Shown here: positions 1 to 8,621 of the stretch, in pieces
How positions within the stretch are numbered: position 1 is the first letter of the stretch
Layout: each line of letters opens with the position of its first letter
NCBI RefSeq assembly: GCF_002356295.1
Contig: NZ_AP018042.1
Coordinates: forward strand, 1,706,361 to 1,770,360
DNA length: 64,000 nucleotides
Direction: 5' to 3'
Source of the DNA: Labilibaculum antarcticum
GTDB taxonomy: Bacteria > Bacteroidota > Bacteroidia > Bacteroidales > Marinifilaceae
Translations under genes and position numbers: made by a program
The notes under the pieces: model-generated
The model's input: the letters and a program-made list of their open reading frames with translations, nothing else
The model's database searches: none
What the model was told of the DNA's origin: nothing

Positions 1-1
1 T

Positions 2-247
2 GTATTATTTTTCCCTCAAATGAGACCAGAGAAAAAGGTTGCTATTGACAGCGATGAAAAATTCATTGCTCTTGGAATTGCTCCGGAATGGATGCCAATT
101 ATTCGTAAAGCAGGATTTCTAACTGTAGGATCTCTAAAAGAAGAGAAGTCAACAAAAATTCACCAAGATATTTGTGGCTGGAATAAAAAACTAAAAATGG
201 GATTGAAAAACCCAAGTCAGGAAGAAGTTGCAGCATGGTTATCGTAA
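2..247 (+). CDS. lysS: Lysine--tRNA ligase, C-terminal end (partial)
   Basis: This is the 3' end of a gene that begins left of the window. The reading frame is open from base 2 and starts with the residues VLFFPQMRPEK, which match the conserved end of the class II lysyl-tRNA synthetase catalytic core (FPxMRP, just after motif 3). About 70 further residues follow, forming the C-terminal extension usual in Bacteroidota LysS. The enzyme charges tRNA-Lys in the cytoplasm. The downstream neighbours gpsA and pgi match the lysS-gpsA-pgi order common in this phylum, which supports the call. A strong hairpin terminator follows the stop. An internal ATG at 20 is not the real start. Confidence 0.85.
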   Translation, partial: VLFFPQMRPEKKVAIDSDEKFIALGIAPEWMPIIRKAGFLTVGSLKEEKSTKIHQDICGWNKKLKMGLKNPSQEEVAAWLS

Positions 248-268
248 CCAGCTCTTAAAAATATTTAC

Positions 269-309
269 ATATCGGAGGTCGGGAATTTCTCCCTTCCTCC
301 GATATTTAG
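269..309 (+). terminator. Hairpin terminator after lysS
   Basis: A 10-bp stem pairs ATATCGGAGG (269-278) with CCTCCGATAT (296-305). A second inner stem pairs GGGA (281-284) with TCCC (290-293), and T-rich sequence follows. It lies 22 nt after the lysS stop. Confidence 0.7.
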
Positions 310-372
310 TAAATTAGAGATCTGACAGTTACAGAAATATTTCTCTAATCACGCAGACTTATCAACAAATCC

Positions 373-1368
373 ATGAACAAATCGTCAAAAATTGCCATAA
401 TTGGAGGTGGTAGCTGGGCAACAGCCATTGCAAAAATCCTTATGGAAAATGTAGCAGAAATTAACTGGTACATGCGTAATCCGGATACGATAGAACAATT
501 CAAAGAATTAGGCCATAACCCACGCTACATTACAAGTGCCGAATTTGACATCGATAAAATAAATTTTTCTGATAATATTGACGAAGTCGTTACAAATTCA
601 GACATCATCATTTTTGCAATACCATCCGCATTCTTAAAAAATGCACTTAAAAATCTTACTGTAAGCATCAAAAATAAATTTGTTGTCTCAGCAATTAAAG
701 GTATTGTTCCCGATGAAAACATGATTATTGGTGAATTCTTTATCGAAAAATACAACGTGCCAATTAACAACATTGGGGTAATTTCCGGCCCCTGTCATGC
801 AGAAGAAGTTGCATTGGAACGACTGTCATATTTAACGATTTCATGTCAGGAGACAAAAAAGGCAAGAGCTTTGGCGCTAAAACTGGAGTGTGCGTATATT
901 AAAACAACCATTTCGGATGATATTTACGGAACAGAATATGCTGCTGTTCTAAAAAATGTAATTGCGATTGCATCGGGTATTTGTCATGGCCTTCGTTATG
1001 GTGATAATTTCCAAGCCGTACTGATCTCTAATGCAATACAGGAAATTAAACGATTTGTAGATACGGTTCATCCCATCACCCGAGATATTAAAAGCTCAGC
1101 TTATTTAGGTGATTTGTTGGTTACCTGCTATTCTCAGTTTAGTAGAAACAGAACATTTGGAACCATGATTGGAAAAGGATATTCTGTAAAATTTGCTCAA
1201 TTAGAGATGCACATGATTGCCGAAGGATATTATGCCGTTAGTTGTATCAAGGAAATTAATGATACATACAAGGTTCACATGCCAATTACAATGGCCGTTT
1301 ATAATATCCTATACGAAAAAATATCTCCTGCTATGGAAATTAAATTATTAACAGAAGATTTACGTTAA
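373..1368 (+). CDS. gpsA: Glycerol-3-phosphate dehydrogenase [NAD(P)+]
   Basis: This enzyme reduces dihydroxyacetone phosphate to sn-glycerol 3-phosphate in the cytoplasm, supplying the backbone for phospholipids. The 331-residue length is normal for GpsA. Visible motifs are the N-terminal dinucleotide-binding loop GGGSWATA (about residues 11-18), the substrate-binding lysine in SAIKG (about 110), GPCHAEEVA (about 140), the catalytic-lysine region LKNVIAIASG (about 197) and the C-terminal GDLLVT...SRNRTFG signature (about 250). The ATG at 373 gives the expected N-terminus directly before the Rossmann loop. It lies 126 nt after lysS behind a terminator, so it probably has its own promoter, and pgi follows on the same strand. 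Confidence 0.95.
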   Translation: MNKSSKIAIIGGGSWATAIAKILMENVAEINWYMRNPDTIEQFKELGHNPRYITSAEFDIDKINFSDNIDEVVTNSDIIIFAIPSAFLKNALKNLTVSIKNKFVVSAIKGIVPDENMIIGEFFIEKYNVPINNIGVISGPCHAEEVALERLSYLTISCQETKKARALALKLECAYIKTTISDDIYGTEYAAVLKNVIAIASGICHGLRYGDNFQAVLISNAIQEIKRFVDTVHPITRDIKSSAYLGDLLVTCYSQFSRNRTFGTMIGKGYSVKFAQLEMHMIAEGYYAVSCIKEINDTYKVHMPITMAVYNILYEKISPAMEIKLLTEDLR

Positions 1369-1384
1369 AGTTATATTTCAGTTG

Positions 1385-1392
1385 TAAATTTG
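1385..1392 (+). promoter_or_regulatory. Candidate -7 box upstream of pgi
   Basis: TAAATTTG fits the Bacteroidota -7 consensus TAnnTTTG. It lies about 200 nt before the pgi start, implying a long leader if used. No convincing -33 box is seen, so this is tentative. Confidence 0.3.
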
Positions 1393-1591
1393 TCTTTTGA
1401 AAAATCTTTCAATTTCACAAAGCGAAAGTAACTCATTGTTTGAATGAACAATAATGACTTTTAAGCATTCATCATTAATTTTAGTTTGAAATACATTTAT
1501 TAATTATACACATTAAAAACCATTTCTGTCTTTCGCTCTGAGGGGGTATCGGTTCTGACAGATCTGGATTTTACATCTTAATTTGAAAATA

Positions 1592-2932
1592 ATGGAACAC
1601 ATCAAGTTGAGCTTTGAAAAGACTTTAAACTTCGTAAGCAAGGAAGAGATTTTCAAATTTAAAGAAGAGAGTCAAAAACATTTAACTGCTCTTCAAAAAG
1701 GAACCGGTAAGGGAAATGATTATGTTGGTTGGGTAGATTTACCTTCTCAGATTACTGAAGAAGAGCTAAATGACATCGAAGCAACTGCTTTATCTCTTAA
1801 GGAAAAAGTAGAAGTACTAGTAGTTATTGGTATTGGTGGATCGTACTTGGGTGCAAAAGCTGTTAATGATGCTTTGGCTCATAGTTTTGATCAACTAAAT
1901 ACTGGTGATGAAAATCCACTTGTATTGTATGCTGGCCAAAACATTAGCGAGGATTATCTATTCGAATTGTTGGATATTTTAAAAGACCTCGATTTTGGAA
2001 TCTGTGTTATTTCTAAATCGGGAACGACTACAGAACCTGCTATTTCCTTCCGTCTGTTAAAAGAATTATTGGAAGAAAATGTTGGGAAAGAGGAAGCTCG
2101 CGAAAGAATTATCGCTATTACTGATGCATCTAAAGGTGCTCTTAGAACTCTTGCAGTTCAGGAAGGATACAAAACTTTTGTAATTCCTGATGATGTAGGC
2201 GGTCGATTCTCTGTTTTAACTCCAGTTGGATTGCTTCCTATTGCGGTAGCAGGTCACGATATCAAGGAATTGGTAAAAGGGGCTAAATCGATGCAGGAAT
2301 ATTCATCAGCAACAGCTTTTGAAGAAAATCCGGCATTATTATATGCAGCCACTAGGAATGCTCTTTATGCAAAAGGCAAAGGAATTGAAATTTTGGCCAA
2401 TTACAACCCAAAATTGCACTATGTAGCAGAATGGTGGAAGCAACTTTACGGAGAAAGTGAAGGAAAAGAAAACAAAGGCATTTTTCCTGCCAGTGTTGAT
2501 TTCACGAGTGATTTACACTCAATGGGACAATACATTCAGGAAGGACAGCGTACTATTTTCGAAACTGTTATTTCAATAGCAAAACCGAACCATACCGTAA
2601 CTATTCCTAAAGATAAAGACAACCTTGATGGTTTGAACTTTTTGGCTGGAAGACGCATTGATGCGGTGAATAAAATGGCAGAATTAGGAACCCAACTGGC
2701 TCACGTTGATGGTGGCGTTCCAAATTTAAGAATTGAAATGCCTCAGCTGAACGAATTCTACTTGGGAGAATTAATATACTTCTTTGAAATTGCCTGTGGT
2801 GTTAGTGGTTATATTTTGGATGTAAATCCATTTGACCAGCCAGGTGTTGAAGCATACAAAAGCAACATGTTTGCATTGCTTGAGAAACCAGGTTTCGAAG
2901 AGGAAACTAAAAAGATTAAAGAGAAATTATAG
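1592..2932 (+). CDS. pgi: Glucose-6-phosphate isomerase
   Basis: This enzyme interconverts glucose 6-phosphate and fructose 6-phosphate in glycolysis and gluconeogenesis. The protein has about 446 residues and is the short bacterial form (the E. coli enzyme is about 550). SIS-type sugar-binding motifs are clear: [35 protein letters not shown], the signature [23 protein letters not shown] and the C-terminal DQPGVEAYK containing the active-site lysine. The ATG at 1592 is taken as the start; an in-frame TTG at 1583 would add three residues and cannot be excluded. A 214-nt spacer separates it from gpsA, and a strong hairpin terminator lies 24 nt after the stop. Confidence 0.96.
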   Translation: MEHIKLSFEKTLNFVSKEEIFKFKEESQKHLTALQKGTGKGNDYVGWVDLPSQITEEELNDIEATALSLKEKVEVLVVIGIGGSYLGAKAVNDALAHSFDQLNTGDENPLVLYAGQNISEDYLFELLDILKDLDFGICVISKSGTTTEPAISFRLLKELLEENVGKEEARERIIAITDASKGALRTLAVQEGYKTFVIPDDVGGRFSVLTPVGLLPIAVAGHDIKELVKGAKSMQEYSSATAFEENPALLYAATRNALYAKGKGIEILANYNPKLHYVAEWWKQLYGESEGKENKGIFPASVDFTSDLHSMGQYIQEGQRTIFETVISIAKPNHTVTIPKDKDNLDGLNFLAGRRIDAVNKMAELGTQLAHVDGGVPNLRIEMPQLNEFYLGELIYFFEIACGVSGYILDVNPFDQPGVEAYKSNMFALLEKPGFEEETKKIKEKL

Positions 2933-2955
2933 TCTAAATTTCAATACGATAAATG

Positions 2956-2985
2956 AAAGACCAACTTTAGAGTTGGTCTTTTTTT
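2956..2985. terminator. Terminator between pgi and a convergent small gene
   Basis: An 11-bp perfect stem pairs AAAGACCAACT (2956-2966) with AGTTGGTCTTT (2971-2981) around a 4-nt loop. Poly-T follows on the plus strand and an A-rich flank precedes it, so it can work in both directions. The stop codon of the convergent gene lies in the loop. Confidence 0.85.
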
Positions 2986-3272
2986 ATGTCTTTTGCGTGC
3001 AGTTCTTGTGCAAGTATTTTTTTTGCCTCTCGTCTAATTCGTATTTTTTTCCCGGCAAACTGTCCCAAAAAGAAAGCACTCACCATTATTGGATATGTGT
3101 ATAACTGAAAACCCAACCCAAACAAATGTCGAAATAAAATAACAAATGGAATTGGCACATGAATGCAGACAAACCACATTACGGAGAATTTTTTAAACCC
3201 GTGCCTAATAAATCCAAATGGTACATTCAAAACAAAAGTTGAGAGAGCAGCAAATAGTAAATTAATTTCCAT
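2967..3272 (-). CDS. Small conserved-type membrane protein, unknown function
   Basis: I do not recognise a family for this 101-residue protein. It has about three hydrophobic segments (residues 1-25, 31-58 and 59-75) and ends in a strongly basic tail (GKKIRIRREAKK, then HAKDIKKDQL). This suggests a small inner-membrane protein with a cytoplasmic positively charged C-terminus. It converges on pgi, and its last codons are written inside the shared terminator hairpin, the stop codon lying in the loop. It diverges from the exporter at 3376. The hydrophobic pattern and base composition look coding, but this is only moderately certain. Confidence 0.6.
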   Translation of the reverse strand: MEINLLFAALSTFVLNVPFGFIRHGFKKFSVMWFVCIHVPIPFVILFRHLFGLGFQLYTYPIMVSAFFLGQFAGKKIRIRREAKKILAQELHAKDIKKDQL

Positions 3273-3375
3273 GTAGGCGAATATATTAATAATATCTAAT
3301 AAAACGGAGTGTAACCTCTTTAATATAACCTAACTAATTTATATACATTTGTCACGATAACAAAAGCCATAATCG

Positions 3376-4278
3376 ATGCAGTACTCCTCTAAACTGAAAG
3401 GAAGCTTATTAGCTCTATTTGCAACCATCAGCTATTCGAATGTATATATTTTTAGCAAGATGGCACTGCAAGACATTAGCCTGGCATCATTTGGTATTCT
3501 TTGGTTCGGCTTTGCATTATTTTACAATTCATTGTACTATTACTTTTTTTCTGAAAGAACACAACCTAATCAACTTTCGCCTAAATCTAAAGGGATTTTA
3601 TTTCTCATAGGAATATCCGAACTTATTTCAGTATCTGCTTTTTTTCTTGCCATCAGCTTATCAGAAAATCCGGCTATCGTTTCCTTTTTAGCCAACACAA
3701 GCCCAATCTTCGTAATATTTATAAGCTTTATATTCTTAAAAACCAGATATAATCTTCTTGCTATAATTGGAATAATCGTAACTCTTGCTGGTGTTTTTTT
3801 AATAAACTACAGCGATTCTCGGTTTAGCTGGAATCAGTTTCTTACTCCTTCGAGCGTAGCAACATTGATCTTTGCTTTTTTCTATGCATTAAGTCTGGTT
3901 TTAACCCGATCAGCAGTGAAAACAATTCCATTATTGATGATAACCATTTGTCGTACGCTATTTTTATTTCTAGGTTTTGTTTTTTACAACCTTATAATAT
4001 GGGAAATTCCATACTATTCTACTAATTCAATAATATACACTGGGATAGGATCTATTCTAGGTCCATTTCTGGGGATTACACTTACCTTTGGCTCATTAAA
4101 ATATGTAGATGCCTCAGTAACCACGTTAATAGGAACCTCGAGAAGTCTTTTTATTGTTTTGGGAGCATTTATATTTATGAATATATTCCCAACTGAATAT
4201 CAGCTTTGGGGAGGTATATTTACCATTGTAGGAATAGTAATAATCTCCATTGCAGATATTACCAACAAACAAACCTAA
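3376..4278 (+). CDS. DMT-superfamily (EamA) transporter
   Basis: This is an integral inner-membrane protein of 300 residues with about ten hydrophobic helices arranged as two EamA repeats, the architecture of drug/metabolite transporters such as RhaT and YdcZ relatives. Each half shows the usual features: an N-terminal helix with SNVYIFSK, and a conserved ISLSENPAIVSFLANTSPIF region in the first half mirrored by KYVDASVTTLIGTSRSLF in the second. The substrate cannot be predicted. The start at 3376 gives a standard N-terminus (MQYSSKLKGS) directly before helix 1. The gene converges on a histidine kinase gene, and the two stop codons overlap by 4 bp (4275-4278), leaving no room for a terminator. 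Confidence 0.88.
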   Translation: MQYSSKLKGSLLALFATISYSNVYIFSKMALQDISLASFGILWFGFALFYNSLYYYFFSERTQPNQLSPKSKGILFLIGISELISVSAFFLAISLSENPAIVSFLANTSPIFVIFISFIFLKTRYNLLAIIGIIVTLAGVFLINYSDSRFSWNQFLTPSSVATLIFAFFYALSLVLTRSAVKTIPLLMITICRTLFLFLGFVFYNLIIWEIPYYSTNSIIYTGIGSILGPFLGITLTFGSLKYVDASVTTLIGTSRSLFIVLGAFIFMNIFPTEYQLWGGIFTIVGIVIISIADITNKQT

Positions 4279-6770
4279 TTAAGCACTCTTCGAACCTCAC
4301 ACAACAGATCCTCTTTGCCCACAGGCATCGAAATATAACCGTTATAACCGGCTTTTAAACATTTTTCTTCTTCTCCAATTATTTTGAATGCTGCCTGAGC
4401 AATTACTTTCGTATTTCTATTTTGTAATTCAAGCAAACAATCCATCGAAGCTTTTCCTCTAATTTTCATGTCTAATATCACTAAATCCGGTTCTACAACA
4501 CCCAGCATATTCATCAATTCAAGTCCATTTTGCGCGTGAGAAATCGAAACATTTTCCCCATCAAATAACTTTTGCAAATAGAGAAAAGAATTATAATCAT
4601 CTTCAGCAATCAAGATAGATTTCCGATCAAGAGAAGGCTTCTGTTTAGGGAACTCCGAAAATTTAGAATCTCGCTTCTCCGTTTGAGAATAAGGAAGTGT
4701 AAAATAAAAAGTACTCCCTTTGCCAACTTCCGATTCGAACCAAATTTCACCTCCAAGAAGGACAACAAGACCTTTCGAAATACTTAAACCTAATCCAGTT
4801 CCATCAGTAAAACTCTCTTCATCTCCTTGTCTGAAACGCTCAAAAATAATATCATACCTGTTTTGTGGAATCCCACAACCTTCATCTTTCACATATACTT
4901 CGACTACTGTCTGAGAAAAATGTTCTTTAAAATCATAACCAACTTCCACTTTACCCGTTACTGAAAATTTTATTGCATTATTAAGTAAATTATCTAGAAT
5001 TTGGTGAAAACGATTAGAATCTGTGAATACAGAAAGTCTTTTATATTGTTTGGGCAGGTTCAAGACTAAATCAATATTGGTTTTTTGTTCCAATAAAGCC
5101 CCTCTTCTAATCACCTCAATACTACTCTCTAATAATTCATGCAAATTGCTTTCGGTTTTATTTACCGCAACCTGATCCAATTCCAGTTTAGAGATATCGA
5201 CAATATCATCGATAATCTGCAATAATCTATTTCCCGAATTTTGAATAATATTTACGTATTGAGATTTTTCCGAATCATCAAGTTCTGAATCAATAAGCAA
5301 TTCAGAAAACCCCATAATTGCATTCATAGGAGTACGTATTTCATGACTCATATTGGCCAAAAATATTGATTTCAACTTATCACTTTCCTCCGCCTTTTCC
5401 TTAGCCTTTAAAAGTTCTTTTTCGGCCATTTTTATATCTGTAATATCTCTGGAAACACCTAAAACTCCAAGAAGATTACCCTCTGCATCATGCATTGGAG
5501 TTTTAATTGTCTCTGTTAGTATTCGTTTTCCATTGGTTGCAGAAACGGCCCAATCGGTAAACCGAACACTCTTCGCACTATTTAAAACCTCCAAATCTTT
5601 TCCCCAGTAAAAATCAGCAACCTCTTTTGGATAAAAATCATAGTCAGACTTACCTAGAAGAACATTTTCATCTAAACCATTAAACTTTTCAAAATTCCGG
5701 TTACAGGATATATAAATTCCCTTCGGATCCTTAAGCCAAATCATATCGGGCACAGTTTCTATCAATATTTTCAAATGACTTCGTTCATTTTCAACGAGCG
5801 CCACGGCCTTCTTCCGCAACGAAATATCACGTACCATAGCCCAAAATCCAGTTGGAATACCATTCTCATCCTTCAATAAGTAAATACGGAGTTCTACAGG
5901 AATTAAGCTTCCATCCTTTCGTGTACACTCCTTCTCATAAACACGTGAACTTCCAGTAACCAGAACTTCCTCCTCCATAATTTTCTGTTCAACATCAAGC
6001 CACTTTTCAGGAGTTAATTCATGACAATTCATACACAAAAGTTCATCCGCAGAGTAGCCAAGCATTTCTTTATATGCTGTATTAAATTCGATAACATTCG
6101 CATCCATATCCAAAACCACAAATGCATCGTTCATGCTTTCGTACAAGCGTGAATATTTTTCTTCTGTTCTACTTAATGCTATTTTATTATCTCTATTTTG
6201 CAACTGTCGTTTCATGAATAATCCCAACAACATATTGGCAAATGGATAAATCGTTAATAAAGGCCATGAAATATTCAATAAAGTTGGCACGACTTTCTCT
6301 GAAGGTAAAAACACAGTGCTGCTGATCATCGCCAAATGAACGACTACTCCTAAGAGCAAATATTTAAGCCAATTAGATTTCCCGCTGATTTTAGACCATA
6401 ACGGTCGCCAAAAAATACCTATTACACCAGAACTGATTATAACGGCAATTCCCATAAGCATTCCCTCTCCACCTATAATGAAACGATAGGTACCTGTAAC
6501 TAAAATAGCAACAATAGTAGGAATTGCGCCAAAAAATAAGCCTGAAACGGAAAGGATAACTGAACGCGTATCAAAAACGACTCCCGGAGCCATTTCCCAT
6601 GACGAAAGCATAAGAACAATACCAATAGCACCCACCGTTCCTCCTGCCAACAATTGATCCCAGATAGATTTCAAGCCTGTTCGTTTCACCCACAAGTAAT
6701 CATATAACATACTAAATGTCAGCAATATTGCAGTATTCTGAATCAGACTTAAAAATATGGAATTATTCAT
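4275..6770 (-). CDS. Hybrid sensor histidine kinase with 5TM, PAS-PAS and receiver domains
   Basis: This is a membrane sensor kinase of 831 residues. Residues 1-185 form about six hydrophobic helices and resemble the 5TMR-LYT sensor module (TRSVILSVSGLFFG, TGTYRFIIGGEG). Two PAS domains follow (about 200-320 and 325-450, both with C-terminal RDIS/RDIT motifs). Next come a HisKA domain with the phospho-acceptor in NMSHEIRTPMNA (His476), a catalytic ATPase domain (N box DNLLNNAIKFS, G1 DEGCGIP, G2 GTGLGLSI) and a C-terminal receiver (acidic AEDD, phospho-acceptor Asp767 in LVILDM). The receiver lacks the usual Thr/Ser and Lys: the sequences there are VIAQAA and ISMPV. The ATG at 6770 is preferred over a GTG at 6800. 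No cognate regulator is adjacent. Confidence 0.9.
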   Translation of the reverse strand: MNNSIFLSLIQNTAILLTFSMLYDYLWVKRTGLKSIWDQLLAGGTVGAIGIVLMLSSWEMAPGVVFDTRSVILSVSGLFFGAIPTIVAILVTGTYRFIIGGEGMLMGIAVIISSGVIGIFWRPLWSKISGKSNWLKYLLLGVVVHLAMISSTVFLPSEKVVPTLLNISWPLLTIYPFANMLLGLFMKRQLQNRDNKIALSRTEEKYSRLYESMNDAFVVLDMDANVIEFNTAYKEMLGYSADELLCMNCHELTPEKWLDVEQKIMEEEVLVTGSSRVYEKECTRKDGSLIPVELRIYLLKDENGIPTGFWAMVRDISLRKKAVALVENERSHLKILIETVPDMIWLKDPKGIYISCNRNFEKFNGLDENVLLGKSDYDFYPKEVADFYWGKDLEVLNSAKSVRFTDWAVSATNGKRILTETIKTPMHDAEGNLLGVLGVSRDITDIKMAEKELLKAKEKAEESDKLKSIFLANMSHEIRTPMNAIMGFSELLIDSELDDSEKSQYVNIIQNSGNRLLQIIDDIVDISKLELDQVAVNKTESNLHELLESSIEVIRRGALLEQKTNIDLVLNLPKQYKRLSVFTDSNRFHQILDNLLNNAIKFSVTGKVEVGYDFKEHFSQTVVEVYVKDEGCGIPQNRYDIIFERFRQGDEESFTDGTGLGLSISKGLVVLLGGEIWFESEVGKGSTFYFTLPYSQTEKRDSKFSEFPKQKPSLDRKSILIAEDDYNSFLYLQKLFDGENVSISHAQNGLELMNMLGVVEPDLVILDMKIRGKASMDCLLELQNRNTKVIAQAAFKIIGEEEKCLKAGYNGYISMPVGKEDLLCEVRRVLN

Positions 6771-6912
6771 AGATAATGAAGTAGAAGTTTTAATCAACAC
6801 AGTAATTACTTACGTCTTGATAACAAACATTGTATACATCATTTTGTAAATAAAGTTATGTTTTCACCTTAACTTTTAGTGCAAAAAACCTTACTATTGC
6901 TTACGGTTGAAA

Positions 6913-6945
6913 GCAAAAAAAAGAGTAGACAAAATCTACTCTTTT
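6913..6945 (-). terminator. Terminator after the cDPG synthetase-like gene
   Basis: An 11-bp stem pairs AAAAGAGTAGA (6919-6929) with TCTACTCTTTT (6935-6945) around a 5-nt loop. On the minus strand it is followed by eight T residues. It lies 26 nt after the stop at 6972 and separates this gene from the kinase gene. Confidence 0.85.
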
Positions 6946-6971
6946 ACAATTAAAATAAATCAATTAACAGT

Positions 6972-8324
6972 TTAAGCCATTTCCTTATTGAGATGATGTT
7001 TTTTAACAAATTGGTTGATTACCTGCGACAACTTAGGATAACCTATTTCCTCTAAATCATAATAAACACGTGTTGTTGGTTTTTTAATTTTGATTATTCG
7101 ATTCAAATCGATTGGAGTCCCAATAATAACGGTATCACAATCACTGTTATTTATGGTTGTTTCCAAATCGGTAAGCTGTTGATCCGAATACCCCATTGCT
7201 GGTAAAATATTACCAATGTTTGGGTAAATTTCATAGGTTTCCTTCAACTTACCAACAAGGTATGGTCGAGCATCAATAGCTTCAATAGCTCCAAATTTCC
7301 GGGCAGCAATTGTGCCGGCCCCAATTTTCATTTCACCATGAGTTAAAGTAGGTCCATCCTCTACAATCAATACTCGTTTACCACGAATCAATTCAGGATG
7401 ATCAACACTTATTGGTGAAGCTGCATCAATAACGATAGCATTTGGATTTGCCAATGCAATATTCTCTCGAACAGTTTGAATTCCTTCCGGCGATGCTGAA
7501 TCCATCTTGTTAATAACGACTACATCGGCCATTCGAAGATTAACTTCCCCTGGATAATAATTCATCTCGGCTCCCGGACGATGAGGATCTGCCACCGTAA
7601 TTGTTAAATCGGGCTTGTAAAAAGAGAAATCATTATTACCGCCATCCCACAAAATAACATCACATCCATCAGGATCTTCCTCTGCAGCACGAACAATAGC
7701 CTCATAATCAACTCCTGAATAAATAATGTTGCCCCGAATTACATGAGGCTCATATTCTTCCATTTCCTCAACAGTACAATTGTGCTTTTTTAAATCTTCA
7801 ATAGTAGCAAAACGCTGTACTTTTTGAGCAACCAAATCACCATATGGCATAGGATGACGTATGGCAATTACCTTTAAACCTTTATCCATTAATTCTTCAA
7901 TCACTTTTCTCGACGTTTGTGATTTTCCACAACCGGTTCTTGTAGCAACTACCGCAATAGTCGGCTTATGACTTTTTATCATCGTATCACCAGGGCCCAA
8001 CAGTTTAAAGTTAGAACCCGCAGCATTAACAATCGCACTAACGTTCATTACTTTCTGATACGGAACGTCTGAATAAGAAAAAACACAATCATCTACGCAA
8101 TGTTCTTTAATTAATTTAACCAGATCTGCCTCTACATAAATAGGAATTCCTTCCGGATATAAAGATCCAGCCAACTCAGCGGGATATTTCCGTCCATCAA
8201 TATCAGGAATTTGAGCTGCAGTAAATGCAACCACATTGTACTCTGAATTGTCTCTGAAGTAGGTGTTGAAATTGTGAAAATCACGACCTGCAGCACCAAT
8301 AATAATGACATTCTTTTTAGCCAT
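6972..8324 (-). CDS. Cyclic 2,3-diphosphoglycerate synthetase-family P-loop protein
   Basis: This 450-residue soluble protein belongs, by my recognition, to the family of archaeal cyclic 2,3-diphosphoglycerate synthetase. That enzyme cyclises 2,3-diphosphoglycerate with ATP and makes a phosphate-rich compatible solute. An N-terminal Rossmann-like segment (VIIIGAAGRDFHNFN, residues 6-20) is followed by a P-loop TRTGCGKS (128-135), a DGGNND motif (about residue 230) and VVINKMDSA, which resembles the GTPase NKxD base-recognition motif. The protein is full length with a standard ATG. Whether the bacterial members make cDPG is not established from sequence, and another nucleotide-dependent role is possible. 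A Pho-box-like site lies about 140 bp upstream. Confidence 0.75.
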   Translation of the reverse strand: MAKKNVIIIGAAGRDFHNFNTYFRDNSEYNVVAFTAAQIPDIDGRKYPAELAGSLYPEGIPIYVEADLVKLIKEHCVDDCVFSYSDVPYQKVMNVSAIVNAAGSNFKLLGPGDTMIKSHKPTIAVVATRTGCGKSQTSRKVIEELMDKGLKVIAIRHPMPYGDLVAQKVQRFATIEDLKKHNCTVEEMEEYEPHVIRGNIIYSGVDYEAIVRAAEEDPDGCDVILWDGGNNDFSFYKPDLTITVADPHRPGAEMNYYPGEVNLRMADVVVINKMDSASPEGIQTVRENIALANPNAIVIDAASPISVDHPELIRGKRVLIVEDGPTLTHGEMKIGAGTIAARKFGAIEAIDARPYLVGKLKETYEIYPNIGNILPAMGYSDQQLTDLETTINNSDCDTVIIGTPIDLNRIIKIKKPTTRVYYDLEEIGYPKLSQVINQFVKKHHLNKEMA

Positions 8325-8461
8325 AACTTCTTGTTCTTTAGTTAAAATTAGTATTAGGTATGAATACTTAAAATAAAAATTTTAAAAGAAATCTACTAAT
8401 TTTTCAGACTTTAAGTTGCGGATTATGAGTCTGTTGCTTAACACGAAGTGAAAAGTTGACT

Positions 8462-8481
8462 TTGTCATAAAACTGTCATAA
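8462..8481 (+). promoter_or_regulatory. Pho-box-like direct repeat
   Basis: TGTCATAA occurs at 8463-8470 and again at 8474-8481, an 11-bp spacing equal to one helical turn. The stretch 8462-8480 differs from the E. coli PhoB box CTGTCATAAAACTGTCATA only at its first base. TATAGT follows at 8486-8491, the expected -10 position. The site faces acpH and also lies in the upstream region of the divergent cDPG synthetase-like gene. Function in this organism is inferred. Confidence 0.5.
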
Positions 8482-8485
8482 CTTA

Positions 8486-8515
8486 TATAGTTTTACCTTT
8501 ATCAGATAAACTATA
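8486..8515. repeat. Inverted repeat overlapping the putative Pho promoter
   Basis: TATAGTTT (8486-8493) and AAACTATA (8508-8515) form a perfect 8-bp inverted repeat around 14 nt. It could be an operator or a leader hairpin. Confidence 0.4.
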
Positions 8516-8621
8516 CGGTAAACGTGATACAAAATCGCTGGAATAAATCAGATAAAAATTACATTAATCGAATCAGGATTGTTATTAATTCCTTACTTTC
8601 GACAAACCAGATTTGTGAAGT

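Noticed and set aside
6771-6800. GTG start of the histidine kinase
   Set aside because: An ATG ten codons later begins directly before the first membrane helix and is the more usual codon.
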